A stretch of 64,000 nt of DNA from Coprinus comatus. Lineage: Eukaryota; Basidiomycota; Agaricomycetes; Agaricales; Agaricaceae. This document shows positions 11,190-24,486 of the stretch, one piece after another; the stretch's first letter is position 1; every line of letters begins with the position of its first letter. The DNA lies in the NCBI GenBank assembly GCA_034638255.1, contig JAWPGT010000031.1, positions 1 through 64,000 on the forward strand. Reading direction: 5' to 3'. The position numbers were made by a program, and so were the translations under genes. The notes under the pieces are model-generated. The model was not told the origin of the DNA. It worked only from the letters and a program-made list of their open reading frames with translations, and did not search any database.

Positions 11190-12668
11190 TTAAAGCCTGA
11201 ATATTGTATTGTCTAGATGAAACTGCGACGATGAAGACTGTTTAGCAGTGTACTCTTCGGATTGTTGCTTTCCTTTCCCTTTCGCACGATTTTCAGCAGT
11301 TGGATATGGTTTGTATCTCCCATGACTTTCAGAAATTACTGTTTCTTTTTGTTGACGATGCTGCGAGTTCCTAGTTTTGATTAATTTTTTGCACGAATCA
11401 GCCTAAATTCAAAAACTCAAAAGAATTGACGCACCCCCTCCATGATTCGCCGTACATCCCTTGATGCTGAGGTAATGTGTCTAATGTCGTATTCGCATTA
11501 GTCTCACCTGCCAGAGGATGATATTTGTAGTTGGGACTGGATTGTCTGAGGAACACAGGAGTGACTGGGTCATTTAGCGATGACATAGTGAATGATCCTG
11601 CCAAGACTGGACTGGCCAGTGGTGCGTTAAGCAGTGTACATGGGGTTGGATATGACATTATTGGGGTATAGGGCTCCAACACCTAAAAAAAACACTTGGT
11701 AAGTTTTAAAATTATAATATGAATGCAGTACTGACAGAAACTGGTGGTATGTAGCTGTTCTGTATATTTCCGGTTGGCACTTGTATTGGGCTTAGAAATG
11801 GGACGCTTGTAGTAAGGGAATGAGATGTGTTTACTTGAAAATTCCCTGGTGTGACACTAGCAATGGCTGAATCAATTTGACTTTGAACACTAGTGACCTG
11901 ACCCATTTCCCCTTGCGTGTTGTTGGCGTATCGCATCATACTATTGGAATTTTTGATGGAGGACTCCTGGGCTGGATGTATACTTGGACCAGCTTGCATA
12001 GCCAATACACTTTTCATGTCGGCTTCATGTTCATGTTGACGTCCAATTTGAATGTTGTTTGTTTCAAGGTTAGAATGCAATGTCAAGTTGTGGGCTAGTT
12101 GTGGTGTAGTTGTAGTGACATGGTTGAAACTTCCACCGTGTCCTAGGCTTGGAGGGCCTGCTTGAATATTGGTCCTGCCGCTGATGTTTGGAAGAGTTGA
12201 CTGAGTTGAGTATCGTTTTCCCATACTCATCCCAGTGTAATGATGGGGGGTGATGGCGATGTTGTCGTTGTTGTTGGTTATGTTTTCATATCTAAGGTTT
12301 GAAGGACCAGCGTTGTGTAACGCTGTATGACTCTGAGTTGATGAAGTGCCGATTCCAGTATTTCGAGTAGTAGTTGAGGCTGCATTGCTATTAGACTGAC
12401 TTCTACGCCTTTGAAGATCCGAGTCCTGGAACAGCCCCAGATTCATCTCGCGAGTACATTTTAAGCAAAAACTCCCTTGAGTGATGATCTGCATCTGATG
12501 GTCTTTGAGTGGGAGGTTAAACGAGCGGTGAGCAAGCTCTAGGAGATCTGGTATGAAATCCTTTTGAACGTGATCTATGATCCGGTATAGAAATGCAGAG
12601 GACTTTTCAGGAGTAATTTGAGGAGGAAGGTCTGCGTGTGAATGGATACCCATTGAACCAGAAGCCAT
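11190..12668 (-). CDS. Unrecognised CxxC protein, tandem paralogue A
   Basis: I do not recognise this family. Proposed exons on the minus strand are 12668-11742, 11682-11435 and 11370-11190, giving about 451 residues. The start is the first ATG in a frame that is open further upstream. A helical N-terminal block (about residues 20-75) ends with a CLKC pair; the middle is Ser/Thr/Asn-rich and probably disordered. The third exon is proposed because, after a clean 64-base intron, it reads into a basic tail (NSQHRQQKE...KPYPTAENRAKGK) that matches the tail of paralogue B (NSQSRKPRK...HPYSTIKRRK). That match supports both the exon and the common origin. The role is unknown; a CxxC pair plus basic tail could suggest a nuclear protein, but that is speculation. 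Confidence 0.65.
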
Positions 12669-13579
12669 ATTGTGAAGAGTGTAGTAAAGGAGAAGGCGGT
12701 AACAGAGACTTCGAAGTTCAGGGGGAGACAAACAAAGATTTCAAAATATTACATACCAAATTCAGTCAATTTAAGAGAGTGGGCACACTTGACGATAAAT
12801 GTTGTACTATAGTTTGTTCTATTTTTATCATATGCCTTGTTGTAATCGGTCATTTGTTAGTAACGAAAATCCACAAATTCATAACAATGTCGTTGTCGAT
12901 CGCCGATAGACGCCAAAATCCTGTTATATCTATATTTAGCCTCCCCTTGTTAGCATGACCACACAAGTGTAAGTGAAGGATATGTGCTATCGACTGTAAA
13001 TCTTTGTGTGATGGGTGCTTGTAGTATGAAACGAATGTACTTCAAACTATTTCGGACTTAGAGGTAGTTCACAGAACCCCTGTTTTGATTTTATTGACTT
13101 TATTCTCTATCTGCTCCTACTTAGCTGAGGCTGAGTCGTCGAGCTCTTGCATATTCTTCGACCACTTCTTCGATCACACCACAAACAAGGGATAAGATAG
13201 TTGTATCACAACTTTGTTACATATATGGTTAGGTGGCAAGGTACTAGCTATGTAAACAGTACGCAATATATACTTGTCTGAATTATAAATGTAAATACTA
13301 AGCCAAGTGGGCTAATTTCCGATGAAGAAATACAAACAAAAACGTTCGAATGAATAATAAACAGAGAAAGTAGAATACATAACAAAATAATGAAAATAAA
13401 ATAAGTGGCAAGACTCATCTGTTGGTGTTAATGGTTTATTTTGGTGTGTTATTGGGGCTGAATTACCATATCTTATGGCCTTGAAAATATACACTCCTGA
13501 AGTCTGTGACTCCGTACAATGTCCCGACACAGTTCCCGAGATACAACATTATGTTGGGTTTCTAATTCCTGGAGGAACA
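12669..13579. other. Intergenic region with promoter block of paralogue A
   Basis: At 12907-12957 the block TAGACGCCAAAAT followed by CTATATTTAGCCTCCCCTT recurs upstream of paralogue B (14831-14875). It is thus a duplicated promoter or leader segment. The rest, up to the 3' end of paralogue B, shows nothing. Confidence 0.5.
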
Positions 13580-14773
13580 TTAAGACTTTTCACCGTTCAG
13601 GGAACGGGGGAAGCACCCAGGGGTCCGTAAAAATGAGTTCGCCTGACTTATGAATTTCCTCCTTTTTATAGTTGAATAAGGATGGTCGTCTTTATCTGAT
13701 ATAATAATGGTACTGACCCGGGCCTTCCGAGGCTTCCGGGATTGTGAATTCTTTTTTTTCGATCCTGATGCGTTCGTCGCGTTAGGGTCAGGTGCCGCCC
13801 GAGGCTGGTGCAGTCCTGATGTACTACCAGGATCACTTGTTGTTTGTGTAGTAGTAGGTGGTAACGGTGGTGGATCGTGTGAAGAGGGTGGTTGCTGTAC
13901 TAACGTTGCTGTAGGATGGGACTCCGCTGTGGGTGGTGACATAAGAGGTGGTGGCGTACTTAGGGCATTGAGGTAATCACTCAAGTTAAGTGAGAGATCT
14001 ATGTCAAATCCTGAGTGATATGGGGAGAGGCTCGGATATAGGGGTTCTAGGAGAAATGGGTGATAATATTCTATATTAGGTGCTGGGTTCGAAAAGTCGG
14101 TATTAGTAGAATCGTTTCCATGTTGCCCAGTAAGCATAGGATCTACTGCCGCAGATTGAGTTGCCTCGTCAATACCGCTGGGGTGTATATTCAATGAGTC
14201 TGTAGTGGTTGGCAAGGTGTGTTGACGTTCTTGCACATTCAAGTTAGCAGTGGAGGTACTGGTCCTGGTCCTGAGTCGTTTCGAAGAGTGTGCTACTGAA
14301 TCCTCATCGTGCGAAGCTTTTCGTTTGGAGTTAATCTCCCTGCCATACGGCTCATTAATTGGCCTTGCATAGTCAACAATGCCCCCACCCATTTGTTGTG
14401 GTGTATCGCTACTAACCTGGCTTGAAGGGCCTGCTACTCCAAAGTTCGTCGTGTCCGGTGGTATGAGTGATATATTACTATGCTCCTCCCACAGATGATT
14501 GTCTTGTGTGGCACTGGCATTGGGTCGCCTCAAATGCCCCTCCCTTTCTCCTAACTTGATATTACACTCGATACACCTCGTATATGCAATGGCTTTTTCG
14601 ACAATTCCCATTGCGTCGTTCGATTCGAGTTTGAATACGTCTTCTAAAGCGCAAGTCAATAGTTGTGGAAGTAGAGTAGTTTGTATGAGCTTTGTGGTCT
14701 CGCGTATGAACCCCTCGAGTTTGGCCTGACTTGAAGTATTTGGATGCATTGAATATTTTGGTATTGTGGACAT
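13580..14773 (-). CDS. Unrecognised CxxC protein, tandem paralogue B
   Basis: A single open frame of 397 residues beginning with a true ATG. Its N-terminal helical block ends in CIECNIKLGE, aligned with CLKCTREMNLG of the neighbouring paralogue. Both then carry an AGPS motif and a long Ser/Thr/Pro-rich segment. A basic stretch (SKKKNSQSRKPRKARV) near the C-terminus matches the last exon of paralogue A. I find no homeodomain, zinc cluster or other known fold. The two genes are head-to-tail about 0.9 kb apart and share an upstream sequence block, so they arose by tandem duplication and then diverged strongly. Function unknown. Confidence 0.65.
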   Translation of the reverse strand: MSTIPKYSMHPNTSSQAKLEGFIRETTKLIQTTLLPQLLTCALEDVFKLESNDAMGIVEKAIAYTRCIECNIKLGEREGHLRRPNASATQDNHLWEEHSNISLIPPDTTNFGVAGPSSQVSSDTPQQMGGGIVDYARPINEPYGREINSKRKASHDEDSVAHSSKRLRTRTSTSTANLNVQERQHTLPTTTDSLNIHPSGIDEATQSAAVDPMLTGQHGNDSTNTDFSNPAPNIEYYHPFLLEPLYPSLSPYHSGFDIDLSLNLSDYLNALSTPPPLMSPPTAESHPTATLVQQPPSSHDPPPLPPTTTQTTSDPGSTSGLHQPRAAPDPNATNASGSKKKNSQSRKPRKARVSTIIISDKDDHPYSTIKRRKFISQANSFLRTPGCFPRSLNGEKS

Positions 14774-16402
14774 ATTGCGAAGAAGATAAGGGAGAAAACA
14801 GGATTAGAAACTTGATAAAAGATTTTAATAGACGCCAAAATTTTTTTTTTTTGTGGCTATTTTTAGTCTCCCCTTTGTATTGTCTTTGTTCACCGCAACC
14901 GCGAATGAAGGATGAGTAGTACTGATGGTATAGATACTTGTATTTGGATTCAGATGTGAAACAGATACTTACTTGTGGCTGAAAATAATTCATCAGAACT
15001 CCTAGTCTATGTATTGTGTACCCACCAGGTACGTTATGACGTTTGCGGTGAGTGTTGTAGATAGGTGATACTGGATAGCATCGTCCCATGGACAAGGACC
15101 ACATTCATACCGAAGGATCTATTACGTCCACTATAAAGTTGATATATAGTGGAGAATCTAATTTGCACAGGAATTTTGAACCAATCGGATTATTATCACA
15201 CAGGTACTGAGATTTGTCGGTGTTCGAGAATACTTGATACGTTTCTATTATATCGACCTGCGCATCTTACAACTGCTTCTCTACAATGGTATATTCCTTG
15301 TTTTGTTGCGCTGCATTTGCAGCACTCAAGTAGGTATCTAGGAAAGATATTAATATTCGGGATATATCGGGTATAAACGAATAGGGCCTACTCCAGAATA
15401 AACTGACTCCGCATACAGTAACAAGACGTAGGTGGGGTGGAACAACTGAGAAGTTGAGTATTTGTGTAGGGATGTAAACCGCCCTATATAATGTGTCAGG
15501 CTGAGGAAAACTTTGACAATTTGATTGAATTCACCAGTTTCGAATAATGGTTGGAACGTATGCCTTTGAATGTGATCGGCGTTCGAGTTGAAGAAATGAG
15601 ATTGTCAAACATACCGCTTGTATACGAGGAATTGCCTCATCCACCTTTCCTTCAAGGAGACTCATGGAACCAAAGAAGTAGGCGACAGCCACTGGAGAGT
15701 TACGGGTAAGACAAATAATTTCTCGGCGACTGGTTCAACAAACCGGGAGTGAGAATAGCTTGATCAAGCCAAACCTATATTGTCGTCAAGAACTGTGGAA
15801 AGAAGGAATTATGAAGAAGGACACACCCTGTATATAAGGCCCCTGGTAGGACTAACAAATTTTAGTCTATTTAGCAGGTTGTACCACAATGTCATCGGCG
15901 GACCGAAGAAGAGTCCTGTGAGGAGACATGAGATTGCAAAATGCACACTGGGAGGTCCTAACCTCCATATGTTGCCAAGCGAGCAGTTCGAATTAACTGT
16001 GATGATATGAGTAAAAGTGAAAATGTTGGAGTTATTAACATGCATCGTGTTCCTTTCCCTTGTGTTCAACTAGTTGTTGAGCTATGACATCTCCGAGGCC
16101 AAAGAGGACTGAAGCTGTGACACATTGTGTAAGCATGGGTCGGCGCAAGAGGGCAGCACTGTTGTCGGGTGAGCATTTGTTTGGATGGGTAAGAATGTGC
16201 CATACTTGTAAGTCCGGAGAAGGCTGGCCATTTGAGGGTCACGTTTCGGTTTCCCAGCAGATGAGCATGTGAGGCCGGAAGTTGCCGTCTGCAGATTGGT
16301 GAAACGCAATTGGCCCTGGATAAATACCTCCTGGATATTTAAAAGATCCGATACCTGTAATGTCATGGCACTGACTGTCTTTCTTGTCCTCCTACTGCCA
16401 CA
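14774..16402. other. Intergenic region, nothing recognised
   Basis: Includes the shared block GACGCCAAAAT plus GGCTATTTTTAGTCTCCCC (14831-14875) about 60 bases upstream of paralogue B. From 14900 to 16400 I see no gene or RNA. Confidence 0.45.
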
Positions 16403-18453
16403 ATGCACCACCTCGATGAATTTGCGACCGTCAGTTCTACCTTGCATTATTTCTACTCACTGACGTCATACCCAATTCTAGGTACGAGAAGTACTCAAAG
16501 AAACATTCAACTCTGGAAAAACAAAGCCAATTGCTTATCGCCAGAAACAACTCCTCCAGCTAGCTCATCTTGCACAAGAGAATGCGGAAAAGATTGCAGA
16601 AGCCTTGCATCGCGACCTAGGTAAACCCCGATTCGAGGTCTATATCGGTGAGGTTGGCCCCGTTGTCGAACGCTCAATCATTTGTGCGAAAAAAGTGGCA
16701 GAATGGGCAAAAGATGAGGACAAGAGTGGTGATGTGGACGAATGGATGAGATCCTGGCAGCCAAAAGTCCGAAAAGAGCCTAAAGGTGTTGCTCTCATCA
16801 TTGCGTACGTTTCTGGAGTCTCTCAATTATGATTCCATCAATTGATCAAATTGCTTAGTCCGTGGAATTACCCAGTCATCTTGTCTTTGCAGCCTCTTTA
16901 TGGAGCAATTGCAGCTGGTTGCTGCGCTGTTATCAAACCTTCCGAAATCGCTCCTCATTATTCAGCCCTCTTAGCAGAATTGGTTCCAAAATATCTTGAT
17001 CAAGATGCCTATCGGGTCATCGAAGGCGCCATTCCAGAAGTAACTCGTTTATTGGAGCTTCAGTGTGAGTTCTCTACTCCATATGAATATACTTTCGAAC
17101 ACTTCCAAATCTCACATATTTATCATAGGGGATCATATATTCTATACTGGAAATGGTCGTATCGCCAGGATCATCTCACAAGCCGCAGCGAAACACTTGA
17201 CTCCGGTCACACTTGAACTTGGCGGAAAATCCCCTGTCATAATTGACCCCAACACCGACGTACAGCTTGCTACCAAGAGAATATTATGGGGTAAAAGCCA
17301 GAATGCTGGTCAAGTTTGTTTCTGTTATAATTGATACCATCTCGATTCTCACCACCCCGCCATAAATAGGTCTGTGTTTCCCCGGATTATGTATTGTGCC
17401 CAAAGGCCATCCTTCAACCATTCGTAGACTCTCTACTCGAACATGCCAAAACATTTTGGCCAGAAGGTAGCCTCAAATCACCATCCTTCGGCCGCATCGT
17501 ATCAGATGCACATTACTCCAGACTCACCTCCATTTTAAACAAAACCAAAGCAAAAGTCGTATACGGAGGAACTCAGGATGAAAAGGGTGAAGTTGACCCG
17601 AGCCGTCGTCCTCGTGGTTTTGAAATGACAATATTCGTTTTGGAAAAGGAGCATTGGGTGAATGATTCGCTGTTGGGCGAGTGAGTTTAGATGGTTGATG
17701 TATCCTTGAATTTATCTGACTCGACGAATCTCCAGAGAATTATTTGGGCCATTCCTCCCTATTCTTCCTGTTGAGGATGTCGATGAAGCAATCAATTTCA
17801 TCAATGCAAGGTATGTCTGTATTATATTTGTATTTATAATCCACAATTAATTGCTTCTAGAAATCGCCCATTAGTGCTCTATACTTTTACACAGGATGAT
17901 GAAATGAAACATAAAGGTAGGATCATAGGACCATAATCCTGAATGTCACAGAACTCTAATTCGCCACAGTTTTACATCGTACAGCAAGTGGAAACGCTGT
18001 GTTCAATGATACATTCCAACAATTAGCTGGTAAGCCTGAAACCTGCTGACCAAATATCGCTTCTGCTACATTTACTTACTTATCTACTCTAATAAAAGTC
18101 AACGAACTTCCATTTGGTGGTGTAGGGGAATCTGGCTGTTCGTCTCTCCTTCATTTATTCCAGTTTTCATAATGCTCACACCTTCAACTTAACTTGATAT
18201 TATCAGATGGAAAGCAAGTTTTAAAATATAGCTTTGACCTCTTCACTTATGAAAGAGCCGTTCTCGACGTTCCCAAAGAGTAAGCTCCTTCTTCTCCCCA
18301 ATTCTCATTTTACTTTTTTATTAACAAAGGGTGTTGGTATTACATAGAGCGGAAAATTTCCTCGGAGTTAGGTATGCTCCTTATACTCAAAAACACTTCG
18401 ATATTATTGGTGCACCTTCTTGGGTCAAGATTCCGAAAGTGGAGGAACTATGA
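16403..18453 (+). CDS. Aldehyde dehydrogenase, class 3/fatty-aldehyde type
   Basis: Predicted NAD(P)-dependent oxidation of aldehydes to acids. Exon 1 is short (16403-16429, MHHLDEFAT). Further exons run 16482-16804, 16859-17064, 17129-17313, 17370-17680, 17736-17810, 17861 onward, with four more to the stop at 18451-18453. All phases agree. Family motifs are intact: PWNYPV, the nucleotide-binding [21 protein letters not shown] with the general-base Glu, NAGQVCVSPDY with the catalytic Cys, ELFGPFLPI and [10 protein letters not shown]. Length and the C-terminal [11 protein letters not shown] fit the class 3 (Hfd1/ALDH3) group. I see no obvious C-terminal membrane anchor. It sits next to a P450 array, where an aldehyde-clearing enzyme would make sense, but linkage is not proof of a shared pathway. 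Confidence 0.88.
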
Positions 18454-18860
18454 AAAACTAATTCTAAGCAGATGGTGTCAGCTGCCAGGGTCATTTTATG
18501 TTGTGTCATCAGCAGGTCACCAGTCATGTATACAATTAAATTACATATGTATGTATCTATATTTAAATTAAGTACTTATTGGTTGTTTTGAGGATATTTG
18601 GTACATGGACAGACTGTATACGGAAATTCAAAGGTAAATGGTGTGTGCCTGTATCGGGGCGCCCGGTCCATTCTTACATGCATTAGGGAATACTTTTTGA
18701 AATACCTAATCCCGTTCTGGTCAAGAGATCTTATTTTAGAATATAGAAAAGGAACAGTTCACGCATGGCTTTCCTTTACATCCGAACCATCATTAACATC
18801 CAACACTATCGGCTACATCACCTCCATCCCTACAAACACACACCCCTCACTCCCGTTGGA
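18454..18860. other. Intergenic, promoter side of the first P450
   Basis: No gene seen. The frame upstream of 18861 is open but its extra residues do not resemble a P450 N-terminus. Confidence 0.45.
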
Positions 18861-21163
18861 ATGGATACCGCTTCCTTTATATTAGCCCCGCTTGCTGTAC
18901 TCCTCATTCTTGTCCAGATTTTCCGAAAAAAGAACGAGAAGAATGGAACGCCTCTTCCTCCTGGTCCTCCGAGTGACCCCGTTATTGGCCATTTGAGGTT
19001 TATTCCCCCTGAAGGACCAGAAGACAAGTATATGGAATGGGCTAAGACATATGGTTCGTATACATATATTGTTTTTTGACGCTTGTATAACTATGATCTG
19101 GGGGACTCATCGTGACACAATACTGACATATCGCGTATTCATAATTTATCATCATTTAGGCGACGTTATGCAAATCAAGATCATGAATAAATCTTTGATT
19201 ATTCTTAGTTCGACGGAAACTGCGATTGATTTATTGGAGAAGAGAAGTGTGAATTATAGTGATAGACCGAACCTTCCCATATTCAATCTGTTTGTTTACC
19301 ATCCTTTAATCTTTTGAGCTTTTCGACTGACCCTTAGAGGGTGTTACTTTTCATTTTCATTTCAGAATGGGAATTGGAGGAAATTTGACGTTTTTACGGT
19401 ATGGCAAGAAATTTCAAAAACATAGACGACTTTTACAAGAATGTCTTCAACAAAAGAAGTGTGTTGTATATCGAGATATGCAAGCTAAAGAAACACGTAG
19501 ATTGGCTTTGAAGTTACTTGGATGTGGAGAAGATAATGTTGATTCTATTCTTGAAAGGTTCGTCCTACGTACATACTTTAAAGGGGTGTTGAAGGGCTAT
19601 TCAAATTAACCACTTACTTTAGTTACGGAACTGGCGTCGTTATTCAAGTGACATATGGTCATAACATGGATGATGATAAAGATGAAGGATATCATCAAGT
19701 TATACGAGATTTGAGTTATTCTGTTACACATTGTGGACCTCCTGGTGGAACTATAGTTGATCTTTTCCCAGCTCGTACGTATGATGAATGATAAAAAAAA
19801 AGAAGACGTCCTGTTGATTTTTTAATTTTTGTCACTTAGTTCAATATTTCCCTTCATGGTTTCCTGGAACATTCTTCGCTAACAGAGCTCGAGAGTTCTA
19901 TAAATATTGTCGAAAGTCATATGATTATCCATTTGATAAAGTTCAACAACAAATGGTATGTATTACTTCAGATATTGTTCTCTATTACACCATCCTCTTC
20001 TTTTCAAGTTCTATGCATAAGCTAATATATAAATAATAGGCGGCAGGTACCGCTAAACCATCATTCCTATCGCATCATCTCGACAGGCTTCATAGAGAAC
20101 AAAATGAAACCGAAGAAGAATTCGAAGATTTACGAGCAGCTTCTGCTACCATCTATGGTGCTGGTTCCGAAACTGTATGTACTACCTCAATTTTTTTTAT
20201 TCACTCGTCTTCAATGACGAGAAGTTAATGGACACTCTCTAGATGTGGTCTACAATGTCTGTATTCATTCTAGCAATGATGCTTCACCCAGAATGCCAAA
20301 AACTAGCACAAGAAGAAATTGATTCTTTACTTCATGGTAAACGATTACCTGAGTTTGATGATAGATCTTCTTTGCCTTATCTTGAAGCTGTCTTGTATGA
20401 GACTTACAGGTAAGTGGAGCATACAATTCTAATTCCGATTGTAATATCTGAAGTCTTTTCAATGATACTATGTGCGTATAGATGGTTAAGCGCAACTCCT
20501 CTGGGAATGCCTCATCGAGCAATGGAAGATGATATCTATAATGGAATGTTTATACCCAAAGGATCCATTATTTTTGCTAACATCAAGTGCGTTTTTCTCT
20601 CTCTACATGATCTTATTCAATGACGTGGAAGCTGATTAGTGTCTGGTAATATGTAGGTCAATGCTACATGATGAAAGAACACATTATGATCCAACATCAT
20701 TCAAACCTTCAAGATATTTACCGAAATCAAAAGGTGGAAATGAAGAACCATACCCGTTTGCTCATTTTGGATTTGGTAGACGGTATGTACACATTCAACA
20801 TTCACCACTTGAGCTTGAGCCCGTTTAGTCTGAATTTTTATAATATACAACTAGGATTTGTCCAGGTCGTCACCTCGCAGACCAAAATCTATGGATAGCC
20901 TATGCTACAATTCTATCTCTATTCAATATACGAAAGTCAAAGGATGAGAATGGGAATGATATCGCGCCAGCGGTTGAGATGGATACTGGATTAACTAGGT
21001 ATGTTTTACGGTTACTGTTCAGTTCAGTTCCAGGAGTTGCAGTAAACTAAGAGTTTTAAAATCTTGTAGTCATCCCAAACCCTTTAAATGTGTCATTACC
21101 CCGAGAGGAGAAGATGCGTTGAAGCTTATAGGAGATATTCAATCTGAGTTTGGTTCGGATTAA
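18861..21163 (+). CDS. Cytochrome P450 monooxygenase 1
   Basis: ER-anchored haem monooxygenase; substrate unknown. About 11 exons. The chosen ATG gives a membrane anchor (MDTASFILAPLAVLLILVQ) followed by the hinge TPLPPGPPSDPVIGHLRF. The oxygen-binding I-helix reads TIYGAGSET, the K-helix ExxR is in LEAVLYETYR, and the haem loop is FGFGRRICPGRHLAD with its codons split by an intron after RR. The C-terminal exon begins SHPKPFKC. All frames join through GT-AG introns, so the gene looks functional. It is the most diverged of the four P450s here. The closest groups by appearance are agaricomycete O-methylsterigmatocystin-oxidoreductase-like P450s; the CYP family is not assigned. Confidence 0.87.
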
Positions 21164-22293
21164 TTGCTGTAAGATCGGCTAAGAGATGATTAGGAGATTT
21201 TTTTGTGAGTAGATATCTTCCAGGTAAAGATTGAAAATTTGTATTAGTTCAAGTAATAATGCATGCTGGATCAATTGGCCACTTTTTTTTATTTTGAGAG
21301 GAATATGAACGTTAGATGATGGCAACTTTCGTTATCAACTAAATTGTGGAAGGATACTGACCTTCGATATCGTAATATGTACGCAAATTATATACGTATG
21401 ATTTCAAATATTGGGAATATGTGGACAATATGTAAGTGGATGAATCATGGGATACAAGATCTGTTACATTGTCTCAAGCTCTCACGTAGTGAGCTCTAAA
21501 TGGGTTGCATACTCACTTCAAGAACAAAAAGAAAGAACTACGGAGACGAAACACGATATTTCCCAGAGTTGCATTCAATTGAATATTCTATTATTCCGGA
21601 ACAATCCCAGTCCCATTGGGGGCGTGTAAGGGCGTGTTACCAGCGTGTGTTGGCGTGTGTTGGCGTGTGCTTCAAAAATGACGTCATCTAGACAAGCAAT
21701 TCAGATAACACTTTGATTGGCGAATCACTGTGTTTGCATCACTTGCAGATCCCTATTACCATTTCCTCCTCATACTTGGTAGGTCCAAGCCATTGACATA
21801 AGAGCATCCATTCCACAGCAATATGGTCAAAGCGTTCAGCCCCTTAAGTACCCGTTACTGCCTGGTTAACGCTGATAACAATCTCTCTAGTACCCCGCGG
21901 CACCGCACTAAGTACTTGACCTCGAGAAAAAGATGCGTCGCCCGAATTAGACCTACCCCATGTCACATTGGCACCAGTTCCAACCTTAGCATTTTTTCAT
22001 TGTTCTCAAGAAATAGACAAATCCTCCTCTTGTCAAACATTTTGGATGCTGCTGGTTAATCAAACGGAGAGCTGACATAGTCGACTACCTGAAGTTTTCA
22101 AAAATGATTAATGATTGATTAGGTTACAGTTACACGAGCTCAATTATGTATCTGCGCTTCTAATCCCAGTGTCTGGTTCAAATCTAGGGTGGTGATTCTG
22201 TCAGGTTAGATTAGGGCTGGGTAACGCTGGAGTTCCCGAAATCATATAAATGTCTTACACGAAAAAAAGACCAGTATAATTTCTTCCGCCACC
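21164..22293. other. Intergenic region between P450s
   Basis: Contains a small GGCGTGT direct-repeat patch at about 21620-21670. No gene seen. Confidence 0.5.
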
Positions 22294-24486
22294 ATGGAAT
22301 CCACTTTACTCGTTCTCTTTCTTTGTTGTTCTCTCATTGTCGCATTGTGGATAAACTTAAGAAAAGCATCTGCGCTACCTCTTCCTCCTAGTCCTCCATC
22401 AGACCCACTCATTGGTCACCTTCGTTTCATTCCCCCAGAAGGATCAGAGGAAAAGTTCGCAGAGTGGTCCAAAGTCTATGGTGCTTCAACTTCCTCTTCT
22501 ATATGAGTTGAAACTCATGTGGTACCTAACATAGGCGATGTAATGCACCTTCGTGTGCTTAATCGGGATATAATCCTCTTGACCAGCGTTGAAGCCGCTG
22601 TTGATCTGTTAGAGAAGCGCAGTGCAAATTATAGCGACAGACCCGACTTTCCTATATTTGACATGTGAGTACTCCGAGCAACTTCTACACACTTTGTGTT
22701 TGTTAATCGTACGCTAATGTCTGGTAATGCTTTTCTATAGAATGGGTTGGGCACCAAGTCTAGCTTTCCTCCATTATGGGAAGCAATTCCGCAAACACAG
22801 ACTTTTTTTCCAGGAATACTTTGGAAAGAAAGAAGTTGAAGAACATCAACATCTCCAGCTCACAGAAGCGAGACGATTGGCAGTAAATTTAATTGAAAGC
22901 TCTGATGACGAGCCAGACGCTATGCTCAACAGGTACACACTCAGTTTTTGGTCTTTGTATTTATTGAAATGAAACTAATATCCATACTACTCAAGGTTCG
23001 GTATCTCAGTCATTATGAGAGTAGCCTATGGACATCAGATTCTATCAAATGATGACCCTTATTTGCAAATTGCCAAAGACAACGAGTATGCAATCACGCA
23101 CTGTGGTCCTCCGGGGGGTACCCCAGTTGACTTGTTCCCTTTCTGTATGTTTTAATGCTCACGACTTGACGACACATATTAACGTTACCAAAATAGTACA
23201 ATATCTCCCATCATGGATCCCTGGTACATTCTTTGCTGGAAAAGCTCGGGAGTTCAGAGCTGCAGTTCGGAAGTTACATGAATACCCCTTTGCAGAAGTG
23301 CAACGACAAATGGTAGTGTTTCCGTATACATCTCCTTAAGGTTTCATGTCTAACCTTGAGTTTACTTTAGGCCGAGGGAACAGCCCAACCATCCTTTTTG
23401 AGCCGTCACCTTGAACGCTTGTACAATGAGGGGAAAGAGACTCCAGAAGAGATCGATGATGTGAAAGGTGCAGCAGCAACTATCTATGGGGCCGGGGCAG
23501 ATACTGTGAGTAGCTACCTCAGTCATTTGCCATATCGTTTCTGAATATCCAAAAAAGACCGGGGCAACGATATCGGGATTTATGTTGGCAATGACGTTAC
23601 ACCCTGAATGCGTAGCACGAGCACAATCGGAGCTCGACTCGCTGCTTGGAGGCTCACGTCTTCCTGAACTGTCCGATAGAGTCTCCTTACCATATCTTGA
23701 ATGCCTTCTCCTCGAATGCTACAGGTACGAAAATATTCATTTACCCAAGCTGTTAACTCATCTTCAAATAGATGGATGAGCGCGGTTCCACTGGGTAAGA
23801 TATATTTTACTAGTTAGTAGTAACTCCTTGTTCTTCTTATATTCATCTAAATCATAGGCATACCCCATCGAAGCCTTGCCGATGACGTGTACAGGGGTAT
23901 GTTTATCCCAAAAGGTGCCCTGGTTTTCACAAATATACAGTATGTCGAGACCTATTCCTACGATAATATGTTCTAATCAAAGTTACAAACAAGCGGCATC
24001 TTTATGGACGAAACTGTCTACAAAGACCCTCGCTCGTTTAACCCATCCCGCTACCTACCTAAATCACAAGGTGGTAATGCTGAACCTCATCCTACATCGC
24101 AATTCGGCTTTGGACGAAGGTATAAATTGTATTTATATTTTGGCATACTTATTCTGATGTGTTGCAATCATAGGATATGCCCGGGTCAATACCTTGCAGA
24201 TATCAGTTTATGGTTAGGGATTGCTACTATTCTTACGTTGTCGGATATCAAGAAAGCAGTCGCCGCCGATGGAACTGAAATCACTCCCATCGTAGGAACG
24301 ACTTCCGGGTTGACAAGGTAAGTTGAAAGTTCTTTCTAGGTGATAATGAACCTTGTATTGACTTTATACAGTCATCCCAAGCCTTATAAATCAGTCATAA
24401 GCATCAGAAATGAAAAGGCAAAGAAGTTGTTTAACGACATTAAAGTCGAATTAGCGTCTGGTACAAATGATCCCGTTTCCTCGTAA
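22294..24486 (+). CDS. Cytochrome P450 monooxygenase 2
   Basis: The start codon sits in GCCACCATGG, a strong initiation context. An N-terminal anchor (MESTLLVLFLCCSLIVALWI) is followed by ALPLPPSPPSDPLIGHL. The I-helix is TIYGAGADT, the ExxR is ECYR, the PERF-like region is RSFNPSRYLPKSQGG, and the haem loop is FGFGRRICPGQYLAD. The exon after TNI needs an acceptor ending AACAAG to read into GIFMDETVYKD, matching GIALNESVYRD in P450 4. It is closely related to P450s 3 and 4, from which it is separated by the GPI-protein and hydrophobin genes. Apparently intact. Confidence 0.87.

Noticed and set aside
13580..13760. Basic C-terminus of paralogue B as a homeodomain of a mating-type gene
   Set aside because: Lacks the WF-x-N-x-R recognition helix, and no pheromone or receptor genes are nearby.
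22170..22200. GGTTCAAATCT, resembling a tRNA B box
   Set aside because: No A box at the right distance and no acceptor-stem pairing found. The same holds for GTTTTCGAATCC near 10990.
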